A DNA stretch of 64,000 nt from DSQK01 sp964550175 (GTDB taxonomy: Archaea > Nanobdellota > Nanobdellia > Woesearchaeales > ARS49): contig CAZJXP010000001.1 in assembly GCA_964550175.1 (NCBI GenBank), positions 806,001 to 870,000 of the forward strand, in the 5' to 3' direction. The translations under genes and the position numbers were made by a program. The notes under the pieces were generated by a model. It searched no databases, was not told the origin of the DNA, and was given only the letters and a program-made list of their open reading frames with translations. Shown piece after piece: positions 57,736 to 64,000 of the stretch; position 1 is the stretch's first letter, and every line of letters starts with the position of its first letter.

Positions 57736-58416
57736 ATGCGCACGTCAGCACATAACAGGGCAGTTGCGATTTCTCGTTGGAGCAAAGTGCAGGCGAAAGA
57801 ACGCGCGAAAATCAACACGTCTGATGATGCATCCATACTCAAGGCGTTGCTCTGCGGGATGCTTGCAGGGGATGGGAGCATACTAAAAAGAAAACACAAA
57901 AATTGGTTTCATCATGAAATAAAATGCTATCCTGATGACTTACAAATGCTCTCCGATTTTCGGGTTATATTGCGATTCATCTACGATAAAAACGCACACA
58001 TCACCGATTTTGGAAAAATGAAGGAAGCTCGTTTGACGTCGCGAACGATTTATGAAGACTTGACACAACAGGCAGTATTTGGCATTTATTTATGGAGGGT
58101 TCCTTTTGCTTTACTTCCAACGAAAGACCATTACGCAGCGTGGTTGCGCGGGTTTTTCTCGGCTGAAGCCTATGTTGCGCCGAAAGGGATAAAGGTTCAA
58201 ACAGTCAATAAGATGGGAATGAATGAAGTTTCAAAACTATTAACTGAACTTAACATAAATCATTCTCGGTATGAATATCAATCAAAAAATCCAAGAAATT
58301 TACTCGTTCACATCATTTGGATAGGCAAACGAGCGGATAAGCAACGATATCAGAAATTGGTTGGATTTTCGCATGCTCGAAAAGAAGAACGTTTGAAGCA
58401 GACACTAACTTTATAA
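57736..58416 (+). CDS. LAGLIDADG homing endonuclease, free-standing
   Basis: 226 residues. LLCGMLAGDGSI and AAWLRGFFSAEAYV are the two LAGLIDADG helices; each ends in the acidic catalytic residue (Asp in AGDG, Glu in SAEA). Two motifs in one chain make a monomeric enzyme that cuts a long DNA site. There is no host intron or intein around it; it sits between tRNA-Met and tRNA-Ser. AT-richer than its neighbours, it is a likely mobile gene. The start ATG 57736 lacks a clear ribosome site. Confidence 0.9.
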   Translation: MRTSAHNRAVAISRWSKVQAKERAKINTSDDASILKALLCGMLAGDGSILKRKHKNWFHHEIKCYPDDLQMLSDFRVILRFIYDKNAHITDFGKMKEARLTSRTIYEDLTQQAVFGIYLWRVPFALLPTKDHYAAWLRGFFSAEAYVAPKGIKVQTVNKMGMNEVSKLLTELNINHSRYEYQSKNPRNLLVHIIWIGKRADKQRYQKLVGFSHARKEERLKQTLTL

Positions 58417-58443
58417 AGCGCTCTCGATGTTCTCGACGGTATT

Positions 58444-58526
58444 GCCGCCATCGCGTAACTCGGTATCGCAAACGCCTGGAAAGCGTTGCTCGCAAGAGCT
58501 TCCCGGTTCAAATCCGGGTGGCGGCG
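58444..58526 (+). tRNA. tRNA-Ser (GGA)
   Basis: 83-nt class II tRNA; acceptor GCCGCCA/TGGCGGC, anticodon loop CTGGAAA, long variable arm GCTCGCAAGAGC, T-arm CGGTTCAAATCCG, G73 discriminator as needed for serine. A CTTTATAAAG box ~26 nt upstream overlaps the end of the homing endonuclease gene. Confidence 0.95.
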
Positions 58527-58592
58527 TTTCGTTCTTCAGCATTAGATTTATATACCAAATTCACGAAAAACCTCCAAAAACGAGGTGATTCC

Positions 58593-58739
58593 ATGGAATC
58601 AAACATAAGAGGATGGATTGCAATTGTAGGAGCGCTTGTCTTGGGCTACTTCGCCTACGCAGGCAATACGCAATGGGCACTGTATCTTGTCGCGTTGCTG
58701 ACGCTCGTCTCGGGCATCCACCACGTCTCAAGCAAGTAA
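58593..58739 (+). CDS. small two-helix membrane protein
   Basis: 48 residues (MESNIRGWIAIVGALVLGYF) with two hydrophobic segments separated by AYAGNTQ. GAGGTGAT precedes the ATG and a TTTATATACC box lies near 58546-58555. A T-rich terminator follows. Function unknown. Confidence 0.75.
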   Translation: MESNIRGWIAIVGALVLGYFAYAGNTQWALYLVALLTLVSGIHHVSSK

Positions 58740-58744
58740 GACAT

Positions 58745-58768
58745 CTTTTTCATTTTTTATTTTTCTTT
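58745..58768 (+). terminator. T-rich terminator
   Basis: Four T-runs (5, 6, 5 and 3 T) begin 6 nt after the stop codon of the small membrane protein. Confidence 0.7.
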
Positions 58769-58810
58769 AGCAACCTTTTTAAATGACTTCGCACGTTCTC
58801 GACGATGACC

Positions 58811-58885
58811 GCTCCTGTAGTCTAGCCCGGTCAAGGATGCGACCCTCTCGCGGTTGCGACGCGGGTTCAAATCCCGCCGGGAGCA
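58811..58885 (+). tRNA. tRNA-Glu (CTC)
   Basis: 75-nt cloverleaf; acceptor GCTCCTG/CGGGAGC, anticodon stem CGACC/GGTTG with loop CTCTCGC reading CTC, T-arm CGGGTTCAAATCCCG, A73. A CTTTTTAAATG box lies ~28 nt upstream. Confidence 0.94.
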
Positions 58886-59050
58886 TACATCCAAGTGAAT
58901 TCCGCAGCATACGTTCGATGCGGGATTTGAACACAATTCGAGCAAAGCTCGAATGTGCACGAGAACCTTGGGTTCTCGTTGCACGCACGCAGAGCCGAGC
59001 TCTGCGGCGTCGCGCTCGGGCGTGGCCTTCGGCGATTCCGCCGGGAGCAT
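58886..59050 (+). other. palindrome-rich tract closed by an echo of tRNA-Glu 3' end
   Basis: CCGCCGGGAGCAT at the tRNA end (58874-58886) recurs at 59038-59050. Between the two lie three perfect triloop hairpins (ATTCGAGC-aaa-GCTCGAAT at 58936, ACGAGAACC-ttg-GGTTCTCGT at 58959, GCAGAGC-cga-GCTCTGC at 58989) and GCGGGATTTGAAC (58919-58931), the reverse complement of the T-arm. No gene is seen. Confidence 0.75.
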
Positions 59051-59072
59051 TTCATCAAAAAGAAGAGGACCA

Positions 59073-59228
59073 ATGATTTCATTCGCCGAAACGAAAAAGA
59101 ACGCGCGCCTGACGCACTTCGAGGGCATCAAGGACATCGTCATCGCCAACACGGTCAAGAACGTGCCCGAGATTAAGAAATCGAAAACAAACCAGAGCAA
59201 CAAGTCATTGTCCGAATACCAGTCATAA
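59073..59228 (+). CDS. small hypothetical protein between tRNA genes
   Basis: 51 residues (MISFAETKKNARLTHFEGIK), Lys/Asn/Ser-rich, ending SNKSLSEYQS. AGAAGAGG lies before the ATG. It begins shortly after the tRNA-Glu echo and ends 5 nt before tRNA-Ser. No family recognised; a short basic soluble peptide. Confidence 0.55.
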   Translation: MISFAETKKNARLTHFEGIKDIVIANTVKNVPEIKKSKTNQSNKSLSEYQS

Positions 59229-59233
59229 TCATT

Positions 59234-59316
59234 GCCGCTGTAGTCTAACTCGGTAAGGCGTCGGTCTCGAAAACCGATCCCGCAAGGGATTGCAGGTTCA
59301 AATCCTGCCGGCGGCG
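59234..59316 (+). tRNA. tRNA-Ser (CGA)
   Basis: 83-nt class II tRNA; acceptor GCCGCTG/CGGCGGC, anticodon loop CTCGAAA between TCGGT and ACCGA, variable arm TCCCGCAAGGGAT, T-arm GCAGGTTCAAATCCTGC, G73. Confidence 0.95.
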
Positions 59317-59408
59317 TCGAGATAATATCAGAATAAATTCGGTTTACGATTGTGTGCCGCCAAGGGATTTCGAGCAGCTCGGATGCGAGATAATCCTGCC
59401 GGCGGCGT
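59317..59408 (+). other. decayed echo of tRNA-Ser 3' half
   Basis: AATCCTGCCGGCGGCGT of the tRNA end (59301-59317) recurs at 59392-59408. Ahead of it, CCGCCAAGGGATTTCGAGCAG resembles the tRNA variable arm (CCCGCAAGGGATTGCAG), so this is a decayed partial duplicate of the 3' half. No gene is seen. Confidence 0.7.
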
Positions 59409-59460
59409 AGACTCTTTTGTCGTCGACAGGTTTAAATACCCATTTTTCAGCATATTTTCT

Positions 59461-60105
59461 ATGCTTAACTATCAATTAATCCAATCCATGTACCAGTTCA
59501 TGGCCTGTGAAACTCCCTTTTTGCAGCCCGCGGATGGCGCGTTCATGTTCGGCCGACAGTCCCATAAGCTCGCGGAACGAGTCGCAGACCTGTTCGACAA
59601 GGAGCTCATCCAGTATGCGCTGCTCACCGGCGGGATCGGCAAGGACTCGGGCTGTTTGACTCCGTTGGAAATCCCGGAAGCAAAATGGCAAGCGGCGCTG
59701 TTGAACTCAATCCACGGAATTTCCCTCGACAAGCTCATCATCGAATCAAAAGCGACCAACGGCGGCGAAAACACGCGATTAGGTATTGCGGCAATTCGCG
59801 ACGCGGCAGCCAAAAACCCCCGCGTGAAGACTGATTCACTCATCATCGTTTCGCACCCGACGTCGGCCCGAAGATTGTTGGAAGTCCAGAAGCACGAAGG
59901 CGCGAAATTGGGTTTTTCTCCCGCATACCAAATCACGTGTCCGCAGTACTTGTTCGACGCCCAGAATCCCGTTGATCAGCAAGAAGTCAGCGCAGAGATT
60001 CTCAGACTCGCGGAATGGCCGGCGAAAGGCTGGCTCGCGCCTATCACTGATTTGCCGAAAGAATTCGTCGACTACGCACGCGTTCTGAAAGATTTGCGGC
60101 AGTGA
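59461..60105 (+). CDS. YdcF/DUF218-like protein
   Basis: 214 residues. YALLTGGIGKDSG, ESKATNGGENTRLG and DSLIIVSHPTSARRLLEV match the DUF218/YdcF family, which may bind nucleotide-linked substrates or act in envelope metabolism. No membrane helix is present, unlike SanA-type members. A GGTTTAAATACC box 26 nt before the ATG at 59461 marks a leaderless start. It leads the run of genes up to 62391. Confidence 0.85.
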   Translation: MLNYQLIQSMYQFMACETPFLQPADGAFMFGRQSHKLAERVADLFDKELIQYALLTGGIGKDSGCLTPLEIPEAKWQAALLNSIHGISLDKLIIESKATNGGENTRLGIAAIRDAAAKNPRVKTDSLIIVSHPTSARRLLEVQKHEGAKLGFSPAYQITCPQYLFDAQNPVDQQEVSAEILRLAEWPAKGWLAPITDLPKEFVDYARVLKDLRQ

Positions 60106-60174
60106 GTCGCATCAACAGCAGTAATTCTTTTATACTCTCAGCGATATTTTCTTGATTCAGAAGGTTTTATCCAA

Positions 60175-61467
60175 ATGAACGGCACAGCGAAACTGAAATT
60201 CTTGTTTGTCTCACACATCGCGCTCATCGGCGACATGATTTGGCAGATAAAAAAAGAGGGCCACGACGTCAAGTTCTACATCAAGGACAAGGGGATGAAG
60301 GACGTGTGCGACGGGTTCGTCGATAAGACGGACGACTGGCAGAAGCAGGTCGACTGGGCGGACGTAATCGTGTTCGACGACACCGAGTTCGGCGAATACG
60401 GTGACAAATTGCGAAAACAAGGGAAATTCGTCATTGGCGGCAGCGCGTACGGCGACAAGCTCGAGCTTGAGCGCGACTTCGGCCAAGAAGAGATGAAGGC
60501 CGTCGGCATGACAATCCTTCCGCACTGGGAGTTCACCGACTTCGATGAAGCGATCAAGTTCCTCGAAAAAACGCCGGACCGGTATGTGTTGAAGCCGGGC
60601 GGCGACGCGGACAACGAAAAGCACCTGCTTTATGTCGGGCAGGAAGCGGACGGCAAGGATGTGCAGGACATTCTCAGGCATTACAAGAAAAACTGGTCGA
60701 AGCTCATAAAGAAATTTCAATTGCAAAAGCACGTGCTCGGCGTCGAAGTCGCCGTTGGAGCGTTCTTCAACGGAAAGGAGTTCATCACGCCCATCAATAT
60801 CAACTTCGAGCACAAGCGCATGTTTAACGGCGACATCGGGCCATCCACGGGAGAGATGGGCACGTCAATGTTCTGGAGCCAGCCCAACAAAATCTTCAAC
60901 GACACGCTCGGCCGCATGAAGGACAAGCTCGCCGCTGCAGGGTATGTAGGTTACATTGATATCAACACCATTGTCAACGCTCGCGGAATCTATCCGCTTG
61001 AGTTTACGTCACGGTTTGGCTATCCTACGATCAGCATCCATATGGAAGGGATCACGAGCAAGATGGGTTTGTTTATGTACGCGCTCGCGCATAACCAGCC
61101 TTTTGAGTTGAAAACTAAGAAGGGATTCCAGGTAGGCGTTGTCATTGCCTGCCCGCCGTTTCCGTTCGACGACCCGGCAGCGTTCAAGCGCTATTCCGAG
61201 GACGCAACGATTTTGTTCAAAAAGCCTGACTTAGATGGAGTCCATTTGGGCGATGTCAAATTAGTTGATGGCGATTGGCATTTGGCCGGCAACATCGGCT
61301 ACGGCCTTGTCATTACCGGTTCGGGTATCACGATGGAAGAAGCCCGCATCAACGCCTATTCCTGCGTAAAAAACATCATGATCCCTAATATGTTTTATAG
61401 GACGGACATCGGTCAGAAATGGCGACATGAGGGGGATATGCTGCGTACTTGGGGATACTTGAGCTAA
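60175..61467 (+). CDS. PurD-like ATP-grasp ligase
   Basis: 430 residues. The N-terminal Rossmann-like part (FLFVSHIALIGDMIWQIKKE) and the ATP-grasp domain (VLKPGGDADNEKHLLYVG; VEVAVGAFFNGKEF; GYVGYIDINTIVNARGIYPL; EFTSRFGYPT) match the phosphoribosylamine-glycine ligase-like group. It joins a carboxylate and an amine with ATP, but it departs from true PurD and sits beside a FemAB-like gene rather than purine genes. A peptide or envelope-linked ligation is equally possible. It stands 18 nt upstream of its partner. Confidence 0.85.
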   Translation: MNGTAKLKFLFVSHIALIGDMIWQIKKEGHDVKFYIKDKGMKDVCDGFVDKTDDWQKQVDWADVIVFDDTEFGEYGDKLRKQGKFVIGGSAYGDKLELERDFGQEEMKAVGMTILPHWEFTDFDEAIKFLEKTPDRYVLKPGGDADNEKHLLYVGQEADGKDVQDILRHYKKNWSKLIKKFQLQKHVLGVEVAVGAFFNGKEFITPININFEHKRMFNGDIGPSTGEMGTSMFWSQPNKIFNDTLGRMKDKLAAAGYVGYIDINTIVNARGIYPLEFTSRFGYPTISIHMEGITSKMGLFMYALAHNQPFELKTKKGFQVGVVIACPPFPFDDPAAFKRYSEDATILFKKPDLDGVHLGDVKLVDGDWHLAGNIGYGLVITGSGITMEEARINAYSCVKNIMIPNMFYRTDIGQKWRHEGDMLRTWGYLS

Positions 61468-61485
61468 GGTTCTGTTTTTTCAATC

Positions 61486-62391
61486 ATGATGCGCGAACTC
61501 TCCGTCGACGAAGCGAAGCCAATCTGGGACAAATTTGTCCCGGCTAAACAGGTTTGGACGGACGACTGGGACATACGAGTCGCGCTCTGCAAAGAGTATG
61601 GTTATGTTCCGTTCATCCTTTACGATGGGAAGAACTTTTTTCCGTTGCAGTACGAGCCAGAGAACAAGTTCTATTCGATTCTGGGCGGAACGACGTCCGA
61701 AAAGAATTATTTGACTTTTGATTCTGAGTTCATGAAAACATCAAAAGAAATTCCTGAAAACATTTATTTCGATTTTCTCGACGCGAAGTTCGACGGCTGC
61801 GTCGAGAGCGCGTGCCCGCAGTTCTTTATTGACATCACGGCCATCAAGAGCCTGACCGACTACATGAAGCGGTTCTCGCACAAGCACCGCAAGAATTTCA
61901 AGCACGCGATTAAAAAGTTCGGCAGCTACGAGTTCTTGCAACAAGGGACGTCGAAGGAATTAGCTGCACTGAACATCCTGACGTTTAAGGAAAAATCAGA
62001 TTTTGTCACGGAAGCCAGCGCCTCGTACGATCTCTTGGACGACGACTCGCGCACGGAATACTGGTCAATTGTGAAAGACGGCAAGACGGCGTTCATCATC
62101 CAATACTTCTTTTACGACACGACGATGTCCGTCTGCGTCTGGGGGGCGGACCGACAGTTCAAGGATTCGTTAAAGGTCGCGTTCAAGGAAAGCATTCTCT
62201 TGGCGAAAAGTCGCGGGTGCACGCGCATCGACTACGCACCTACCTATTCGGGCTGGAAGTTTTTGTACCATCTTGACACGCAGCCGCTGTGGCGGTACAA
62301 CCGCGGCGTTATAGTCGACACGCCCGAAATGTCAGAGTACGGCATCCCAGCAGAAGAGAGGAAGAAATTGCAATTGAAAGGACGACTTTAG
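61486..62391 (+). CDS. GNAT/FemAB-like acyltransferase
   Basis: 301 residues. The layout, with a split GNAT fold (FDFLDAKFDGCVESACPQFF; FSHKHRKNFKHAIKKFGSYE; KDGKTAFIIQYFFYDTTMSV; KSRGCTRIDYAPTYSGWKFL) resembles FemAB or acetyltransferase_6 proteins, which move aminoacyl or acyl groups. It follows the ATP-grasp gene by 18 nt, so the pair may build one peptide- or amide-linked product. The acceptor is unknown. Confidence 0.8.
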   Translation: MMRELSVDEAKPIWDKFVPAKQVWTDDWDIRVALCKEYGYVPFILYDGKNFFPLQYEPENKFYSILGGTTSEKNYLTFDSEFMKTSKEIPENIYFDFLDAKFDGCVESACPQFFIDITAIKSLTDYMKRFSHKHRKNFKHAIKKFGSYEFLQQGTSKELAALNILTFKEKSDFVTEASASYDLLDDDSRTEYWSIVKDGKTAFIIQYFFYDTTMSVCVWGADRQFKDSLKVAFKESILLAKSRGCTRIDYAPTYSGWKFLYHLDTQPLWRYNRGVIVDTPEMSEYGIPAEERKKLQLKGRL

Positions 62392-62395
62392 CGAA

Positions 62396-62478
62396 CTTTT
62401 TACCGGCACGTTTAGACGCGTTCAGGCCATAATTCTAAATACAATCGAGCCAACGGTTCTAATTTGGGCGGTAAAAAG
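62396..62478. repeat. dispersed inverted-repeat element, copy 10
   Basis: 83 nt from CTTTTTACCGGCACG to AATTTGGGCGGTAAAAAG, with interior ATAATTCTAAATACAATCG and GAGCCAAC. It begins 4 nt after a stop codon and lies between convergent genes. Confidence 0.88.
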
Positions 62479-62514
62479 TTTTCATAGGACAGCAACGTGA
62501 ACGAAAGCGGCTCA

Positions 62515-63042
62515 CTACGATAAATTTCTCGGCAGAATCGCAATCATCCAACGGTCCGCATCAAGCAATGGGTCTCTCCAGGCGTGGATAAAATCTTTTC
62601 TTAGGATCTTGAGTCGTCTGCCCAACACCGGGTCCTGAAGCACAACCCATTTTTCCCCCGCGCTGATGACTATCGCGTAATGCGAGTCCTCCGACGGGTT
62701 GAACCCGGGCGAGCGCTGGAATTCCGGATGCGCCGGGTACAACAATTGCGGCATCCAGTCGATGATGGTGATTCCTTGCTTGGTGTAATGCATCAGGTCG
62801 TGGTAGCGCATCTTGTACCCCATCGTGTGCGCGACGCTCAATTTCTTGAGACACTTGATCATGTTGAGATTAGGAGTTCCCTTTTGCGACGTTGTTCCGG
62901 CTATTTGCGCGATCTTGCGCTCGCTCAGTTTTTTTCCCAGACCTGCGAGCGCCATCCTCAAGACGGCCGGTCCGCACGTGAATCCGGTCTCCTGCTTATA
63001 GTACGGAATGTGCTTGATGACCTTCCGTTTGCGCGGGATCAT
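62515..63042 (-). CDS. C39-like cysteine peptidase
   Basis: 175 residues. IPYYKQETGFTCGPAVLRMAL holds the catalytic Cys, EDSHYAIVIS the His and LQDPVLGRRLKI the Asp, the triad of C39 (bacteriocin-processing) peptidases. No membrane helix, so it is a soluble stand-alone form, as in bacterial and DPANN genomes. Its start overlaps the stop of the upstream four-helix membrane protein (ATGA), so the two probably act together. The substrate is unknown. Confidence 0.88.
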   Translation of the reverse strand: MIPRKRKVIKHIPYYKQETGFTCGPAVLRMALAGLGKKLSERKIAQIAGTTSQKGTPNLNMIKCLKKLSVAHTMGYKMRYHDLMHYTKQGITIIDWMPQLLYPAHPEFQRSPGFNPSEDSHYAIVISAGEKWVVLQDPVLGRRLKILRKDFIHAWRDPLLDADRWMIAILPRNLS

Positions 63043-63506
63043 ATGTGCTCCGCGAGCTTTCCAATCTTGCTGCCCATCCAGAGCATGCAGACGCCGAGAA
63101 GGATGTAGGTTCCGCCGAGAATTCCGGTGTTCGGCACGCTATGGCCGACATACCATTGGACGCCGGGTTCTACGACGCTGAATCCAGTGATGTGGTTGTC
63201 TGCCCAATCAAACGCATTGAGCTGGCCGAACGAGGCAAATACTAAGGCCAAAATACCCGGGATGATGATCATCCAGCCGACCCCTCGCATCAACTTGCTG
63301 AAGCTGCCGACAACGAATCCTAAACAGAGAACGCTAATGAGGATGAGTCCTATCGCGATGTAAAATCCGTACGGAGACAGCAACCAGGGCTTGATGTGCA
63401 AAAACCAGGCTTCGCTGAGCATCGGCAGAAGCATGCCGACTCCCGAAAAGAAGCCGACATGCGCGCCCGCGTGCAATGTGCTGTGGCTGAGGAGTTTCTC
63501 TAACAT
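63039..63506 (-). CDS. four-helix membrane protein
   Basis: 155 residues with hydrophobic segments at about 17-32, 45-70, 77-95 and 127-145. The N-terminus MLEKLLSHSTLHAGAHVGFF is His-rich. It is coupled to the C39-like peptidase. No family recognised. Confidence 0.75.
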   Translation of the reverse strand: MLEKLLSHSTLHAGAHVGFFSGVGMLLPMLSEAWFLHIKPWLLSPYGFYIAIGLILISVLCLGFVVGSFSKLMRGVGWMIIIPGILALVFASFGQLNAFDWADNHITGFSVVEPGVQWYVGHSVPNTGILGGTYILLGVCMLWMGSKIGKLAEHI

Positions 63507-63593
63507 AACGGGTTGTTTTATTGACGGTTAATAAAGATTTCGAGAGAAGGCTAAAGTAGGGGATAATGACGGAAATTGATAGTTGATTGTTGC

Positions 63594-63632
63594 TCTCTTT
63601 ACGACGTTACGTCCAATATCGCAGGTAAAAAG
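63594..63632. repeat. dispersed inverted-repeat element, partial copy 11
   Basis: Only the right part is clear: ACGTTACGTCCAATATCGC then AGGTAAAAAG, with a TGCGGGGGAGC flank as in other copies. It resembles partial copy 2 (both have AATATCGC), so a shorter variant may exist. Confidence 0.6.
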
Positions 63633-63652
63633 TGATGCGGGGGAGCGGTTAA

Positions 63653-64000
63653 CTAATTCGTAATCCCGCTAACTTTCAGCTCTCCAGAAGGCAATCCGCG
63701 TATAATCGCGTCGAGATCTCCGCCGCCGAGGAACTTCTGGATTTTCTTCGCGGCGTCGGACGGCTTGTCGTCGCCTTGGAGGATGAGCATTTTTTTCATG
63801 CAATGTTTTCTCACGGCGCTTTCGGGGCCGGCCATGACCCTGCCGTCCTGCAATAATCCAATGGCTAATCGGATGGGAACGCTCTTGTTCTCTCGCTTTC
63901 CCCGGACCATGAAGCTGCCTTTCGCGAGAAACTCGCCGGACTTGGCTTCCTTTGAGACCTGCGACGGCTCGACGCAGTACGCGTCTGCAGCGCTGACGCC
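63653..64000 (-). CDS. rqcH: RqcH/NEMF homolog, C-terminal part
   Basis: Partial: the frame is open to the window edge on the minus strand. The visible 115 residues are the NFACT-R domain (AYCVEPSQVSKEAKSGEFLA; GSFMVRGKRENKSVPIRLAI; VMAGPESAVRKHCMKKMLIL), which binds the tRNA and 50S subunit in ribosome-associated quality control. It normally ends in a basic LPPG..RI; here the end is LPSGELKVSGITN. An internal ATG at 63910 is not a true start. Confidence 0.9.
   Translation of the reverse strand, partial: GVSAADAYCVEPSQVSKEAKSGEFLAKGSFMVRGKRENKSVPIRLAIGLLQDGRVMAGPESAVRKHCMKKMLILQGDDKPSDAAKKIQKFLGGGDLDAIIRGLPSGELKVSGITN

Noticed and set aside
3088..63632. Dispersed repeats read as a CRISPR array
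   Set aside because: Copies are kilobases apart with unequal gaps and no spacers of constant length; no cas gene is present.

Overview
This window is archaeal and most resembles a DPANN-type genome (Woesearchaeota/Pacearchaeota-like; the exact lineage cannot be fixed from here). The evidence is a group II chaperonin, an archaeal-type GluRS, a histone-fold mini-protein, a class III signal-peptide pilin system with VirB11/ArlI-like ATPase, an RqcH C-terminus, several proteins that start about 26 nt after a TTTAAATA or TTTATAAA box (leaderless style), and purine-rich GGTG/GGAGG Shine-Dalgarno sites elsewhere. Many enzymes look bacterial in origin: Lgt, CcdA, class II aldolase, split transketolase, RpiB, HicAB, M23 and C39 peptidases, and RHS/SpvB.

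Layout. 1-6.3 kb: two unrecognised genes, chaperonin, coiled-coil proteins, histone-like protein, gltX. 6.4-15.9 kb, minus strand: a type IV pilus-like locus with an HTH/coiled-coil protein, ATPase, two split platform proteins, a major pilin and five pseudopilin-like genes. 16.0-20.5 kb: an M48-type protease and BlaI repressor pair diverging from a membrane redox cluster (Cys-rich protein, two small anchored proteins, a degenerate thioredoxin, a triple thioredoxin, DUF302). 21.5-24.2 kb: cupredoxin lipoproteins, a membrane protein and Lgt. 24.3-37.8 kb: an AT-richer accessory island with a leader peptide, a LamG protein, a 1886-residue SpvB/VCBS/RHS protein, an RHS core with toxin-like tip, an IS110 transposon, an orphan RHS tip, a PIN operon, and two near-identical RHH genes bounding the second half.

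37.8-51.9 kb: glutamate dehydrogenase, cupredoxin lipoprotein, PfkB kinase, aldolase, HicAB, lipoprotein hydrolase, CcdA, glutaredoxin, Rpe, RpiB, split transketolase, a thioredoxin-like protein and a 2-hydroxyacid dehydrogenase. 52.0-55.4 kb: an AbrB-type gene coupled to a secreted M23/DUF11 protein. 55.5-64 kb: six tRNA genes mixed with HAD, HIT, LAGLIDADG, YdcF-like, ATP-grasp, FemAB-like and C39 genes, ending in the C-terminal part of rqcH.

Functionally, three themes recur: extracytoplasmic thiol/copper chemistry with lipid-anchored proteins (Lgt is present), non-oxidative pentose phosphate and triose metabolism, and surface or contact systems (pili, RHS, M23).

The least explained signal is non-coding. 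At least nine full and two partial copies of a ~83-nt imperfect inverted repeat with CTTTTTACCG / CGGTAAAAAG ends sit only between genes. A second class of perfect triloop hairpins is scattered in gaps. Three tRNA genes are followed by an echo of their own 3' end. The RHS locus carries two different tips that share both an upstream DPTG junction and a conserved downstream tail.
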